Source of the DNA: Piscinibacter gummiphilus
GTDB taxonomy: Bacteria > Pseudomonadota > Gammaproteobacteria > Burkholderiales > Burkholderiaceae_C
Length of the DNA: 64,000 bases
Direction of reading: 5' to 3'
NCBI RefSeq assembly: GCF_032681285.1
Contig: NZ_CP136336.1
Location: 3,645,001 to 3,709,000, forward strand
Shown: in pieces, positions 50,617-60,776 of the stretch
Layout: every line of letters starts with the position of its first letter
Position numbering within the stretch: the first letter of the stretch is position 1
Position numbers and translations under genes: made by a program
The notes under the pieces: generated by a model
What the model was told of the DNA's origin: nothing
What the model saw: the letters and a program-made list of their open reading frames with translations, nothing else
The model's database searches: none

Positions 50617-51948
50617 TCAGGCTGGCTGCGCCCCCTTCGTGTCGACGGCCTTGTTCAGGCGGTCAAGCAGCGAGAACAAGGTCTCGATGCTGAAGCCCGC
50701 GAGGAATGCCATCCCGAACGGGATGGACGACACGACCGGCATCGCGTGGCTCGGCTCGGCACTGGTCGGCACCCAGAACCACCCGATGATCACCCCCGCG
50801 AGGCCACCGAGTGCAATTCGCAAAGACAGCGACAGCATGCTGAGCACGGTCGGGTTCCGCGCCAACGCATGAGTGCCGCTGACGAGCACGAAATCGCGCA
50901 TCAGATACACGCAAGCCCCAAGCAGGCCGTAGAGGCCGGGCAGCAGCCAGACGACCAGGAGGTTGATCTTCGACTTGATGAAGTAGATCGTGCTCCAGGG
51001 TGAATAGCTGGCGAACTGCGTGGGAATGTTGGCCGAGCGCAGGAAGCAGTCGATGCTTTCGGTGTACGCATCGACGTCGCTCACGGCCACTTCGGTCTTG
51101 TTGAGACTGACCCGCATCGCCTTGAGTGGTTTCTTGCAGTCGGGGATCGGGAGCCTGGGGTATTTCTCCGTGTATTCGGACTTGCCTGCGGCAGTCCTGC
51201 CGCCTGGGGCCTCAGGGCCAGCTCCCGTCGGTGGAAAGTTCATCTCACCCTTGCGCGCGAGCAATTGCTTTTGCTCGTCAAACAGGTCATAGCTGTTCGA
51301 CGGTGTGTTCAGCGCGGCCGCGAAGCGCTGCCACCAGTCCGGGCCGATGCTCGTCAGGACGGGCGGCACCAGCAAGTCGGCCGACGATTGGGTCAGCAGC
51401 AGCTGGATCGCTTCGCCCTTCTCGGCGAGGCGCCGGGCGTCTTCCACCAGCTTCTGGTAGGCATCGAGTTGCGCCAGGGGCGGGGTCTGCACGTTCAGGA
51501 CTCGCTCGTACCTGAACATCTTCCACGCGTGGTACAGCTTCTCCCGGGGCATTTCGGCCACCCACTCCTGGTACTCACGCAACGCGGTATCCGCCTTGTG
51601 CAGTTGCGAACTCTGAAATGCCAGGTAGCAGGTCAACAACAGCGTGAGGAGGCCGATGCCGAAGGGCACGATGTTGGCGAAGGCAAAGCGGAACTGACCG
51701 ACGAGCGTGCGACGTCGGACGAGTTGCCTCAAGGTGAGAGGTGCGATTGCCAAGGCCAACGCGTTCAGCTCGCGGTACAGCGACTCGGTGATTCGCTGAC
51801 GGTCGGCCGCCCCACCCGATACGGCGGCAGCTTTGCTGATGGCGTTGAAGATCCGCGTATCCGCAGGCAGCTTTCCATTGCGCGCGGCGTACTCGGCGAG
51901 GATCTCGGCCTCCTCAATCAGTCTTCGGAGATCGGACGTCGAAGGCAT
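50617..51948 (-). CDS. Unassigned membrane protein, 443 residues
   Basis: I do not recognise the family. The N-terminus (1-75) is soluble and helical. A transmembrane segment lies at about 88-110 (IVPFGIGLLTLLLTCYLAFQ). A large middle domain (about 115-320) includes WQRFAAALNTPSNSYDLFDE and a Gly/Pro-rich patch. Three more hydrophobic segments follow near the C-terminus (NLLVVWLLPGLYGLLGACVY; LRIALGGLAGVIIGWFW; PFGMAFLAGFSIETLFSLLD). GGAGGCG precedes the ATG. The small Cys-rich secreted protein is encoded 9 bases upstream on the same strand, so the two form an operon. Confidence 0.72.
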   Translation of the reverse strand: MPSTSDLRRLIEEAEILAEYAARNGKLPADTRIFNAISKAAAVSGGAADRQRITESLYRELNALALAIAPLTLRQLVRRRTLVGQFRFAFANIVPFGIGLLTLLLTCYLAFQSSQLHKADTALREYQEWVAEMPREKLYHAWKMFRYERVLNVQTPPLAQLDAYQKLVEDARRLAEKGEAIQLLLTQSSADLLVPPVLTSIGPDWWQRFAAALNTPSNSYDLFDEQKQLLARKGEMNFPPTGAGPEAPGGRTAAGKSEYTEKYPRLPIPDCKKPLKAMRVSLNKTEVAVSDVDAYTESIDCFLRSANIPTQFASYSPWSTIYFIKSKINLLVVWLLPGLYGLLGACVYLMRDFVLVSGTHALARNPTVLSMLSLSLRIALGGLAGVIIGWFWVPTSAEPSHAMPVVSSIPFGMAFLAGFSIETLFSLLDRLNKAVDTKGAQPA

Positions 51949-51957
51949 GAACGCCTC

Positions 51958-52155
51958 CTAAACCAGGATGCCCTGGACCCAGCCATACGGCGTGGGGCAC
52001 GCGCACCGCGCGCCAGGAGGCCCTGCGTAGGGTGCCCAGCACCAGAACTGAGGCGTCGCGCAGATGGTGCCCGGCGCGTGGGGTGGAATTTGCGCGGACG
52101 CCCTGCATGACAGGGCGAGCAGCACGGCGGTGAACAAGACGGAGCGGGTTTTCAT
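51958..52155 (-). CDS. Small Cys-rich secreted protein, 65 residues
   Basis: Signal peptide MKTRSVLFTAVLLALSCRASA, then a mature peptide of about 43 residues: Pro/Trp-rich, with four Cys in ICATP, FWCWAPY and RCACPTPYGW. A very strong ribosome site (AAGGAGGAAGG) precedes the ATG; longer frames lack a signal peptide. Similar small PPGTIC-FWCWA-type proteins occur in other proteobacteria without known function (recollection, not a search). Disulfide bonding in the periplasm is likely. It is first in a two-gene unit with the 443-residue membrane protein. Confidence 0.72.
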   Translation of the reverse strand: MKTRSVLFTAVLLALSCRASAQIPPHAPGTICATPQFWCWAPYAGPPGARCACPTPYGWVQGILV

Positions 52156-52301
52156 GTCACCTTCCTCCTTACGCGGATGTGCCGGCGTGGCCGGCATGCC
52201 GCATGAGGCGAAAAGTGTCGTGCTTGCATCGTCGCTCGGCATCCTCCCATTGAATGACGGAGCGCCTGACACACATCGGCCCTTCGCCGCCGGCAAGGCA
52301 G

Positions 52302-53099
52302 TCACCCGTGCGCACCCCCCGCTCCGCCCGCGCCCACGCTCTCGCATCCACAAGCCACAGCGCCTTGGTACATCCGCCCCGCCCGCTGCCGCCCCAGCCA
52401 CCCGGCATGGCGCATCACCTCCTTGGCTGGCAGCGGCCCACCATGGCCGAGATGAAAGGTCTGCATGCCGCCGGCCACCAGCTGCTGCAGCTGCAGGGCG
52501 ACGGTCGCGGGGTCGTCTTCAAAGGGCGGGCGCCGTGCATGCTGCGTGTGCATCAGGCCGCCGAGCAGCACGCCAGACGCGACCAGGTCGCCCACCAGCG
52601 CATCGCCGCTGTCGAGCTCCAGTGACACCGAGCCCGCGGTGTGGCCCGGTGTCGGGCGAGCGCGGCCGGCGATGCCGTAGGGTGCGAGGTCGAGCGCCTG
52701 GCCGTCGGTGAGCAGGATGTCGGGCGTGAACGCCTCGTAGGGCTTCACGATGACGCCGGTGCGGAAGAAGAGCCGGCTCACCCAGCCCGTTTCGCAAAAG
52801 GTCATCGGCTTGCGGCGCTGGTAGTACGGCAGGTCGCCTTCGTGGGCCACGATGGGTGCGCCCGAGAGCTGGCGCACGCGGGCCGCGGAGCCGGCATGGT
52901 CCATGTGCGCATGGGTCACGACGATGAGGCGGATGTCCTGGAGGCCCAGGCCTTCGGCTTTCAGTGCACGCTCGATCTTGCGGTGGGAGCCGGGCACGCC
53001 GGTGTCGACCAGCACACAGCCTTGCTCACTGATGACGAGGTGGCAGTTCACCACGCCGAAGGGAACGATGGGGACGCGGACGATGCGGGGCTGAGACAT
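52302..53099 (-). CDS. Metallo-beta-lactamase-fold hydrolase
   Basis: A 265-residue soluble MBL-fold enzyme. The zinc motif THAHMDHAGS (HxHxDH) is present, with further ligands in HEGD, PTPGHTAGSV and GDALVGDLVASG, and a terminal LGHGGPL. It resembles the glyoxalase II-like/lactonase groups; substrate unknown. The start giving MSQPRIVRV is chosen over a longer frame that would cross the regulatory dyads. It is divergent from the GlxA-type regulator, which may control it. 146 bases of apparently non-coding DNA separate it from the small secreted protein gene. Confidence 0.87.
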   Translation of the reverse strand: MSQPRIVRVPIVPFGVVNCHLVISEQGCVLVDTGVPGSHRKIERALKAEGLGLQDIRLIVVTHAHMDHAGSAARVRQLSGAPIVAHEGDLPYYQRRKPMTFCETGWVSRLFFRTGVIVKPYEAFTPDILLTDGQALDLAPYGIAGRARPTPGHTAGSVSLELDSGDALVGDLVASGVLLGGLMHTQHARRPPFEDDPATVALQLQQLVAGGMQTFHLGHGGPLPAKEVMRHAGWLGRQRAGRMYQGAVACGCESVGAGGAGGAHG

Positions 53100-53145
53100 G
53101 GCGAGGGGGCACAAGGGCGTTGAGGTGATGGCGCCATTCTGAGAA

Positions 53146-53180
53146 ACGCAATCCTTGCGTGTGATGGCGAGATTGCCATC
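53146..53180 (+). promoter_or_regulatory. Two adjacent dyads between the MBL and GlxA-type regulator genes
   Basis: ACGCAA-TCC-TTGCGT (53146-53160) is a perfect 6-bp dyad with a 3-base centre. Two bases later GATGGC (53163-53168) is inverted as GCCATC (53175-53180). Both lie in the 125-base divergent region. A TATGAT at 53211-53216 could be the -10 of the regulator, which would make its message nearly leaderless. Confidence 0.5.
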
Positions 53181-53224
53181 TTCGAGTGCATTACCGCCAA
53201 GCTCGCTGGCTATGATGGCGACCC

Positions 53225-54193
53225 ATGAAGACACTGCGAATCGCCGTGCTCACCTACCGCGGCTGCATGGCCACACAGCTCTTCGGCCTGGCCGACGTGC
53301 TGCGCATCGCCAGCCAGATCGATGCCTTGCGGCACGGCAGCTCCCGTGTGCAGTTCGATGTGCAGATGGTCGGGTTCGACACGGCCGTCGCCGTGTCGGG
53401 CGGCTTGCGTCTGCCGGCGAAGCGGCCCCGCGGCACCTTCGACCTTCTCATCGTGCCCGGGCTGCTGGCCGAGCGCGGCCACCGATGGAGCACCACGCTC
53501 GCCGCCCTTGCGCCGGAGCTGGCGTTCATCGCCAAGACCTTTGCGCGTGGCACGCCGGTGGCATCGGTGTGCGTGGGCGCCTTCCTCTTGGGCGAAGCCG
53601 GCTTGCTCGACGGCCGGCAGGTCACCACCTCATGGCTCTTCGCCAAGGAGTTCGCCACGCGTTACCCCGCCGCGCGCCTGCAGGCCGATGCCATGCTGCT
53701 GGAAGACGGCGGCGTCATCACCACGGCGGCCGTGACGTCGGTGTTCGACCTGGCCCTTCACCTGGTGAAGCGGCACCTGGGCGCGGCGGCCGCCACGGCC
53801 ACGGCGCAGGCCACCTTGCTGCCCACCGCCCGCACGAGCCAGGCCCCGTATGTGGACCCCGAGGCCGCCGCCTCGCCGCTGCCCAGCTTCTCGAACCGCC
53901 TGCGCGACTGGTTTGATTCCCGCCTCGCCGAGCCCTACGACCTGCAACGTGTGGCGCGCGCCTTCCACGTGAGCGGCCGCACCTTGATGCGCCGGGTGAA
54001 GGCGGAAACCGGCGACTCGCCGCTCACGATGCTGCAGCACGCACGGGTCGACAAGGCCCGTCGTCTGCTCGCCAGCACCCGCTGGAGCGTGGCGCGCATC
54101 ACCCAGGAAGTGGGGTACAACGACGCCGCCACTTTTGCCCGGCTCTTCGCCCGCCGTGTCGGCGAGCCGCCCTCGGCCTACCGCAAACGATGA
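53225..54193 (+). CDS. GlxA-type transcriptional regulator (DJ-1/PfpI-like + AraC HTH)
   Basis: A 322-residue regulator. The N-terminal class I amidotransferase-like domain (about 1-185) has LIVPGLLAERG and ASVCVGAFLLGEAGLLDG, with Cys in SVCVGAFLL at the nucleophilic elbow. The C-terminal AraC-type double HTH (about 225-320) has LQRVARAFHVSGRTLMRRVK and ARITQEVGYNDAATFARLF. Family members respond to amines, betaines or amino-acid derivatives. It is divergent from the MBL-fold gene, with two dyads between them, and overlaps DUF1415 (ATGA). Confidence 0.92.
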   Translation: MKTLRIAVLTYRGCMATQLFGLADVLRIASQIDALRHGSSRVQFDVQMVGFDTAVAVSGGLRLPAKRPRGTFDLLIVPGLLAERGHRWSTTLAALAPELAFIAKTFARGTPVASVCVGAFLLGEAGLLDGRQVTTSWLFAKEFATRYPAARLQADAMLLEDGGVITTAAVTSVFDLALHLVKRHLGAAAATATAQATLLPTARTSQAPYVDPEAAASPLPSFSNRLRDWFDSRLAEPYDLQRVARAFHVSGRTLMRRVKAETGDSPLTMLQHARVDKARRLLASTRWSVARITQEVGYNDAATFARLFARRVGEPPSAYRKR

Positions 54194-54765
54194 GCCCCAA
54201 CGTGAACACACCCGACTCCGCCACCGTCGTCGCCCACACCCGAGCCTGGCTCGAACACGCGGTGATCGGCCTCAACCTCTGCCCCTTCGCCAAGGCCGTG
54301 CAGGCCAAGGGCCAGGTGCGCTACGTGGTGAGCGAGGCGACCGACCCCGAAGCGCTGCTCGCGCAGTTGCTCGATGAGATGCAGAGGCTCGTCGACACCG
54401 ACCCGGCGGAGGTCGACACCACGCTCGTCATCCACCCGCAGGTGCTGAACGACTTCTACGACTTCAACGATTTCCTCGGCTTGGCCGAAGACGCACTGGC
54501 CGACGCCGGGCACGAAGGCGTGCTGCAGCTGGCGAGCTTCCACCCCGAGTTCCAGTTCGCCGGCACCGACACCGACGACATCGGCAACGCCACCAACCGC
54601 GCGCCCTACCCCACGCTGCACTTGTTGCGCGAGGCGAGCGTCGACCGCGCCGTGGCCGCCTTTCCTGAAGCCGACGCGATCTACGAGGCCAACATCAAGA
54701 CGATGGAGCGGCTCGGGCCCGAAGGCTGGGCGGCGCTGCAGGCGCGGATCAAGGCATCCCGTTGA
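54190..54765 (+). CDS. DUF1415 family protein
   Basis: A 191-residue cytosolic protein of the DUF1415 family, unknown function. Family stretches are LEHAVIGLNLCPFAKAVQ, TTLVIHPQVLNDFYDFNDFL, LASFHPEFQFAGTDTDDIGN and RAPYPTLHLLREASVDRAV. The conserved LNLCPFA Cys and several acidic residues could be functional. It overlaps the GlxA-type regulator gene (ATGA) and its end overlaps the convergent MocR gene by 17 bases. Confidence 0.9.
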   Translation: MSPNVNTPDSATVVAHTRAWLEHAVIGLNLCPFAKAVQAKGQVRYVVSEATDPEALLAQLLDEMQRLVDTDPAEVDTTLVIHPQVLNDFYDFNDFLGLAEDALADAGHEGVLQLASFHPEFQFAGTDTDDIGNATNRAPYPTLHLLREASVDRAVAAFPEADAIYEANIKTMERLGPEGWAALQARIKASR

Positions 54766-56218
54766 TCAGACCACCGGCAATGCGCCCCAGCTCGCGCAAG
54801 CCCTGCTGCGCCTCGGCCGTGACCGGAAAGCCGCTGCTGATGCGCAGGCAGTTGTCGTAGCGCTTCGAGTTCGAGAAGAGCGGCCCGGGCACCACCCGGA
54901 TGCCCCGCTCCAGCGCCGCGTCGCTCACCCGCTGCGCTTCGCAGCCTTCGGGCAGCTGCACCCACAGCAAGAGGCTGCCGGCCGGTACGTTGAACCGCGT
55001 GCCTTCCGGGAAGCTTGCGACGATGCATTCGGCCACTTGCTCGCGCTGGGCCTTGAGCAGACGGCGCAGGCGCGCGAGGTGGCGGTCATACGCGCTGCTG
55101 GCGATGAACTCGGCCGCCGTGATCTGCGAGAGCGCTTCGTTGGCGCGGCTCTGCGCGTACTTGAGCATCTGGATGCGCGCATGCCAGCGCCCGCCGCTCA
55201 CCCAGCCCAGGCGCAGGCCGGGCGCGAGCGTCTTGCGCAGCGACGCGCAGTGGATCACGCTGCCGTCGCGGTCCCACGCTTTCACCGCCTTCAGCGGCAC
55301 GCCGTCGTCGCACAAGGCGCTGTAGGTGTCGTCTTCGATCACCGGCACCTCGAAGCGGCTGCACAGCTCGACGAGGCGCTGCTTGTGCGCATCGGGCATC
55401 ACGCAGCCGAGCGGGTTCTGGAAGTTGGGCACGACGACGACCGCCTGGATGCGCTCATGCGTCTGCAGCGCGAGTTCCAGCGCCTCGATCGAAAGGCCGG
55501 TGCTCGGGCTGGTCGGGATCTCGAGCGCGCGCAGGCTCAGGCTTTCCAGCACCTGCAACAGGCCGTAGTAGGCGGGCGACTCCACGGCCACCGTGTCGCC
55601 CGGCTGGCACACCGCGCGCAGCGCGACGTTGAGCGACTCCACGCAGCCTTGCGTGATCACGATGTCGTGTGCGGTGAGCTGCATGCCGGCATCAAGCGCG
55701 CGGCGGGCGAGCACCGCGCGCAGTCCGGCATCGCCCGACGAACCCACGGGTTTGACCAGCAGGTCGGGGTGCTGGCGCAGGGCGCGCATGGCGGCGTTCT
55801 TCAGCGCCTCGCCGGGGTACTGCTCGGGGGCGGCATAGGCGGCGGCAAAGTCGTGCTTGACCGCGCTGCGCTCGCCCTGCGCGACGAAGGCCGACACGCG
55901 GTCGTGGATGCCGACGTAGCGCGCAGCATCCACCGCCTCCGCCGTGTCGGGCTCGCGTGCGGGCGGCATCGCCAGGCGCCGGGCCATGCGCACGAAATAG
56001 CCCGAGCGGGGCCGCGCCTCGAGAAGGCCTTCGTCTTCGAGGTGGCGGCAGGCCTGCAGCGCGGTCGACAGGCTGACCTGGTGCAGCCGCGTCATCGAGC
56101 GCACCGAGGGCATGCGGGCGCCGGGTGCGAGCGTGCCGGCGCGGATGGCGCCGCGGTAGTGGTGCGCGACGCGCTGATACAGGGGCTCGGAGGCGAGGTT
56201 CGTTTCCACGGTGTCCAT
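54749..56218 (-). CDS. MocR/PdxR-type regulator (GntR HTH + class I aminotransferase fold)
   Basis: A 489-residue regulator. The GntR winged helix spans about 10-75 (YQRVAHHYRGAIRAGTLAPG; SVRSMTRLHQVSLSTALQA) and the PLP-binding aminotransferase-fold domain 115-485. PLP contacts are visible: PNFQNPLG, the Asp of VIEDDTYSAL, and the Schiff-base Lys in CASLRKTLAPGLRLGW. Members sense PLP or amino-acid ligands. It is divergent from a glutathione transferase gene across 165 bases containing a direct repeat. Its end overlaps DUF1415 by 17 bases. Confidence 0.92.
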   Translation of the reverse strand: MDTVETNLASEPLYQRVAHHYRGAIRAGTLAPGARMPSVRSMTRLHQVSLSTALQACRHLEDEGLLEARPRSGYFVRMARRLAMPPAREPDTAEAVDAARYVGIHDRVSAFVAQGERSAVKHDFAAAYAAPEQYPGEALKNAAMRALRQHPDLLVKPVGSSGDAGLRAVLARRALDAGMQLTAHDIVITQGCVESLNVALRAVCQPGDTVAVESPAYYGLLQVLESLSLRALEIPTSPSTGLSIEALELALQTHERIQAVVVVPNFQNPLGCVMPDAHKQRLVELCSRFEVPVIEDDTYSALCDDGVPLKAVKAWDRDGSVIHCASLRKTLAPGLRLGWVSGGRWHARIQMLKYAQSRANEALSQITAAEFIASSAYDRHLARLRRLLKAQREQVAECIVASFPEGTRFNVPAGSLLLWVQLPEGCEAQRVSDAALERGIRVVPGPLFSNSKRYDNCLRISSGFPVTAEAQQGLRELGRIAGGLINGMP

Positions 56219-56245
56219 GATGCAGGCCGCAGGCGCGGGCAGACC

Positions 56246-56310
56246 GGAACAGATGCCAGCTTACTGCGCCATAACAGGCGCGGCGAATCCATTCTGATGC
56301 GGAACACATG
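56246..56310 (+). promoter_or_regulatory. Direct repeat in the MocR/GST divergent region
   Basis: GGAACAGATG (56246-56255) and GGAACACATG (56301-56310) are in the same orientation with starts 55 bases apart, close to five helical turns. MocR regulators commonly bind direct repeats, so these are candidate sites for the adjacent regulator. Confidence 0.45.
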
Positions 56311-56383
56311 GCCGTCGCCTGTGCCTGTTCGGCGCGCGATGCAATCCCTACGCTGGCAGCCATCACATCAACACGAGGCCGCC

Positions 56384-57007
56384 ATGCTGCAAGTGCTCGG
56401 AAAGTCATCGTCGATCAACGTGCGCAAGGTGCTGTGGACCTGCGTGGAGCTGGGCCGTCCATTCGAGCAGGAGGAATGGGGCACCGGCTTTCGCGACACG
56501 AAGACCCCTGAGTTCACCGCGCTGAACCCAAACGCGATGGTGCCGGTCATCCTCGACGGCGGCTTCGTGCTCTGGGAGTCGAACACCATCTGCCGCTACC
56601 TTGCGCACAAGGCCGGCCGCACCGACCTGCTGCCGTCCGATGCGCAGGGCCGCGCTGCCGTCGAGAAGTGGATGGACTGGCAGGCCACCGAGCTCAACAA
56701 CAGCTGGCGCTACGCCTTCATGGGCCTGGTGCGGCAAAGCCCGCAGCACGCCGACCGCAGCGCCATCGCAGCGAGCGTCGCCGAGTTTCACTGCCACATG
56801 GCGATGCTCGACGCGCAACTCGCCCGCACCGGCGCCTATGCGGCGGGCGACACCTTCACGCTGGCCGACGTGGTGCTCGGCTTGTCGACGCACCGCTGGC
56901 ATTCGTTGCCGGTGGAGCGCCCCGCCCTGCCAGCCGTCGCCGCTTACTACGAGCGTCTGAGCACACGGCCGGGCTTTCTGCGCCACGGCCGCAACGGGCA
57001 ACCCTGA
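56384..57007 (+). CDS. Glutathione S-transferase family protein
   Basis: A 207-residue cytosolic GST. The N-terminal thioredoxin-like domain has LGKSSSINVRKVLWTCVELG (candidate Ser/Asn active-site region), NPNAMVPVILDGGFVLWESN (cis-Pro and the ES glutathione motif) and ICRYLAHKAG. The all-helical C-terminal domain has GDTFTLADVVLGLSTHRW. The ATG is within a shallow leader 165 bases from the divergent MocR start, so MocR may regulate it. Substrate unknown. DUF2917 follows after nine bases. Confidence 0.92.
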   Translation: MLQVLGKSSSINVRKVLWTCVELGRPFEQEEWGTGFRDTKTPEFTALNPNAMVPVILDGGFVLWESNTICRYLAHKAGRTDLLPSDAQGRAAVEKWMDWQATELNNSWRYAFMGLVRQSPQHADRSAIAASVAEFHCHMAMLDAQLARTGAYAAGDTFTLADVVLGLSTHRWHSLPVERPALPAVAAYYERLSTRPGFLRHGRNGQP

Positions 57008-57016
57008 GGAGCCGAC

Positions 57017-57484
57017 ATGCACACCGAATCCCAATGGCTGCAACCCGGCCAGGCGCAATCGTTATGGGTCGAACGAGGCAGCCACCTGATCGTGCAGCGC
57101 GGTGGCGCAAGGATCACCTTGCCCGCGGCGGGCTGGCTTGCCATCGGTCCGCGCGCGACGCTCACGCTCCCCGCCGGCAGCGCCCACTGTCTGCAACGCG
57201 GTGGGTGGGTGGCGCTGGAGGCCCTCGGCCCGCGATCGGCCGAGGTGCTGGTCGTCCCGCTACTCGGCGCGCGCGCCCGAGGCCTTCACCACCTTGGCCC
57301 ACTTGCGCGTTTCGGAAGCGATGAGCCGGGTGAAGGCCGCCGAGCTCATGCCGCTCGGAATGGCGCCCTGCGCGAGCATGCGGTCGCGCAGCGCAGGGTT
57401 CTTGAGCGCATTGGCCGTTTCCTGCTGCACGCGGCTCACCACATCGGGTGGCGTGCCGGCCGGCGCCAGCAGGCCGAACCATGA
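57017..57484 (+). CDS. DUF2917-like protein, frame running on into the antisense of the next gene
   Basis: The first 85 or so residues ([59 protein letters not shown]) look like a DUF2917 cupin-like beta protein of unknown function. After about 57265 the frame continues for roughly 70 residues, rich in Arg/His/Ala, that are exactly antisense to the convergent TctC gene. Such a tail looks non-functional. The original stop may have been lost, or the product may simply be extended. Ribosome site GAGGAG lies just upstream. Follows the GST gene closely. Confidence 0.6.
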   Translation: MHTESQWLQPGQAQSLWVERGSHLIVQRGGARITLPAAGWLAIGPRATLTLPAGSAHCLQRGGWVALEALGPRSAEVLVVPLLGARARGLHHLGPLARFGSDEPGEGRRAHAARNGALREHAVAQRRVLERIGRFLLHAAHHIGWRAGRRQQAEP

Positions 57485-58267
57485 GGTCGCCTCGTAGCCC
57501 TTGAGCGCCGGGCCGCCGGCTTCTTCGACGGTGGGCAGGTCCAGCATCGTCAAGGAGCGGGTGCTGCCGGTCACGGCCAGCGCCTTGAGCTTGCCCGACT
57601 TGATGTGCGGCATCGACGACGGGAAGTTGTCGAACATCAGGTCCATCGTGCCGCCGATCAGGTCGATGAGCGCCGGGCCCGAGCCGCGGTACGGGAAATG
57701 GACCATGAAGGTGCCACTCATGGTCTTGAAGAGTTCACCGGCGAGGTGGATGGAGGTGCCGTTGCCGGCGCTCGCCATGTTGAGCTTGCCGGGGTTGGCC
57801 TTCGCGTACTTGATGAGGTCGGCCACGCTGTTGATCTTGGCCGAGGCGGCCTTGGCGGGGTTCATCACCAGCACGTTGGGCACGTTGGCCACCAGCGTGA
57901 TGGGGGCGAAGTCCTTGATGTGGTCGAAGGGCATGCTCTGGTAGAGCGCCGCGTTGATCGCGTGCGTGCCCACGGTGCCGAGCAGCAGCGTGTGGCCGTC
58001 CGGGGCCGACTTGGCCACCTCGGCGGCGCCCACGTTGCCGCCGGCACCGGCCTTGTTGTCGACGACGAAGGGCTGGCCGAAGGCTTTCTGCAGCTCGGGG
58101 GCGAGCGCACGGGCCAGCACGTCTGTCGTGCCGCCAGGGGCGAAGGGCACGACGATGCGCACCGGCTTGCTCGGCCAGCCTTGCGCATGCACGCGGGGGG
58201 TCGACAGGGTGATGGGGGCGGCGGCAGCCGCCAGCAGCAGGCGGCGACGGTCGGCAGACAGGCTCAT
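57260..58267 (-). CDS. Bug/TctC-type tripartite tricarboxylate transporter receptor (second copy)
   Basis: A 335-residue periplasmic binding protein of the Bug family. N-terminus [20 protein letters not shown] is a Tat-like or Sec signal, followed by [60 protein letters not shown] and [10 protein letters not shown]. It is a paralogue of the receptor at 18096-19067. The start chosen gives the signal peptide; the open frame extends much further upstream without family sequence. No TctAB genes lie nearby. Confidence 0.93.
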   Translation of the reverse strand: MSLSADRRRLLLAAAAAPITLSTPRVHAQGWPSKPVRIVVPFAPGGTTDVLARALAPELQKAFGQPFVVDNKAGAGGNVGAAEVAKSAPDGHTLLLGTVGTHAINAALYQSMPFDHIKDFAPITLVANVPNVLVMNPAKAASAKINSVADLIKYAKANPGKLNMASAGNGTSIHLAGELFKTMSGTFMVHFPYRGSGPALIDLIGGTMDLMFDNFPSSMPHIKSGKLKALAVTGSTRSLTMLDLPTVEEAGGPALKGYEATSWFGLLAPAGTPPDVVSRVQQETANALKNPALRDRMLAQGAIPSGMSSAAFTRLIASETRKWAKVVKASGARAE

Positions 58268-58411
58268 GGGTGTGAAAAGGATGACAGCAGTGGGAGGCGG
58301 CGGACTATGCGTGCCGATCCGTACACTGCCCAGCCGGGAATGCCCTAGCCGCCGTTCCGCGGAAGACGCAGAAAAAACTACCCAGCCAAATACGTACAAA
58401 GGAGAACTTCC

Positions 58412-58774
58412 ATGTGGATCGCCGTCGCACTTGTCGCACTCGTGGCCTTGCTGCACCTCTACTTCCTGGTGCTGGAGATGTTCCTCTGGGACACGCCCAC
58501 CGGCCGCAAGGTCTTCGGCAACACGCCCGAGTTCGCGGCGGCCTCGAAGGTGCTGGCGGCCAACCAGGGGCTTTACAACGGCTTTCTGGCCGCGGGCCTT
58601 CTCTGGAGCCTGTGGCTGGGGCTGGCCGCCACGGGGCGCCCGGTCGCGCTCTTCTTCCTGGGCTGCGTGGTGGTGGCGGGGGTCTACGGCGCCCTCACCG
58701 CGAGCCGCAAGATCCTTTTCGTGCAGGCCGTGCCCGGGGCCATCGCCATCGCCGCCGTGCTCTTCATGAGCTGA
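58412..58774 (+). CDS. DUF1304 family membrane protein
   Basis: A 120-residue protein with four hydrophobic segments. Family stretches are [56 protein letters not shown] and [20 protein letters not shown]. Function unknown. AAAGGAGAA precedes the ATG. It has a 145-base leader from the divergent TctC gene and is closed by a good terminator at 58821-58857, so it is probably a single-gene unit. Confidence 0.9.
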   Translation: MWIAVALVALVALLHLYFLVLEMFLWDTPTGRKVFGNTPEFAAASKVLAANQGLYNGFLAAGLLWSLWLGLAATGRPVALFFLGCVVVAGVYGALTASRKILFVQAVPGAIAIAAVLFMS

Positions 58775-58820
58775 GCGTACGGTGCGCCCCACGGGGCGCG
58801 TCGTCACGCCACCACAGGCG

Positions 58821-58857
58821 CCGCCCTCGCATGCACCGTGCGGGGGCGGTTTTTTTT
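58821..58857 (+). terminator. Intrinsic terminator after the DUF1304 gene
   Basis: CCGCCCTCGCA (58821-58831) pairs with TGCGGGGGCGG (58839-58849) over 11 positions with one G-T wobble, followed by eight T (58850-58857). It lies 47 bases past the stop. Confidence 0.93.
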
Positions 58858-58892
58858 GAGGCCCTCTCCAACGGGGGTACATTGCTCGCCAC

Positions 58893-60749
<1,857 letters not shown>

Positions 60750-60776
60750 GCCGGCCCACGGTTCAGTTCGACCGGT

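Noticed and set aside
52302-53099. The MBL-fold protein as a quorum-quenching lactonase
   Set aside because: The HxHxDH motif is shared by many MBL hydrolases; nothing in the sequence points specifically to acyl-homoserine lactones.
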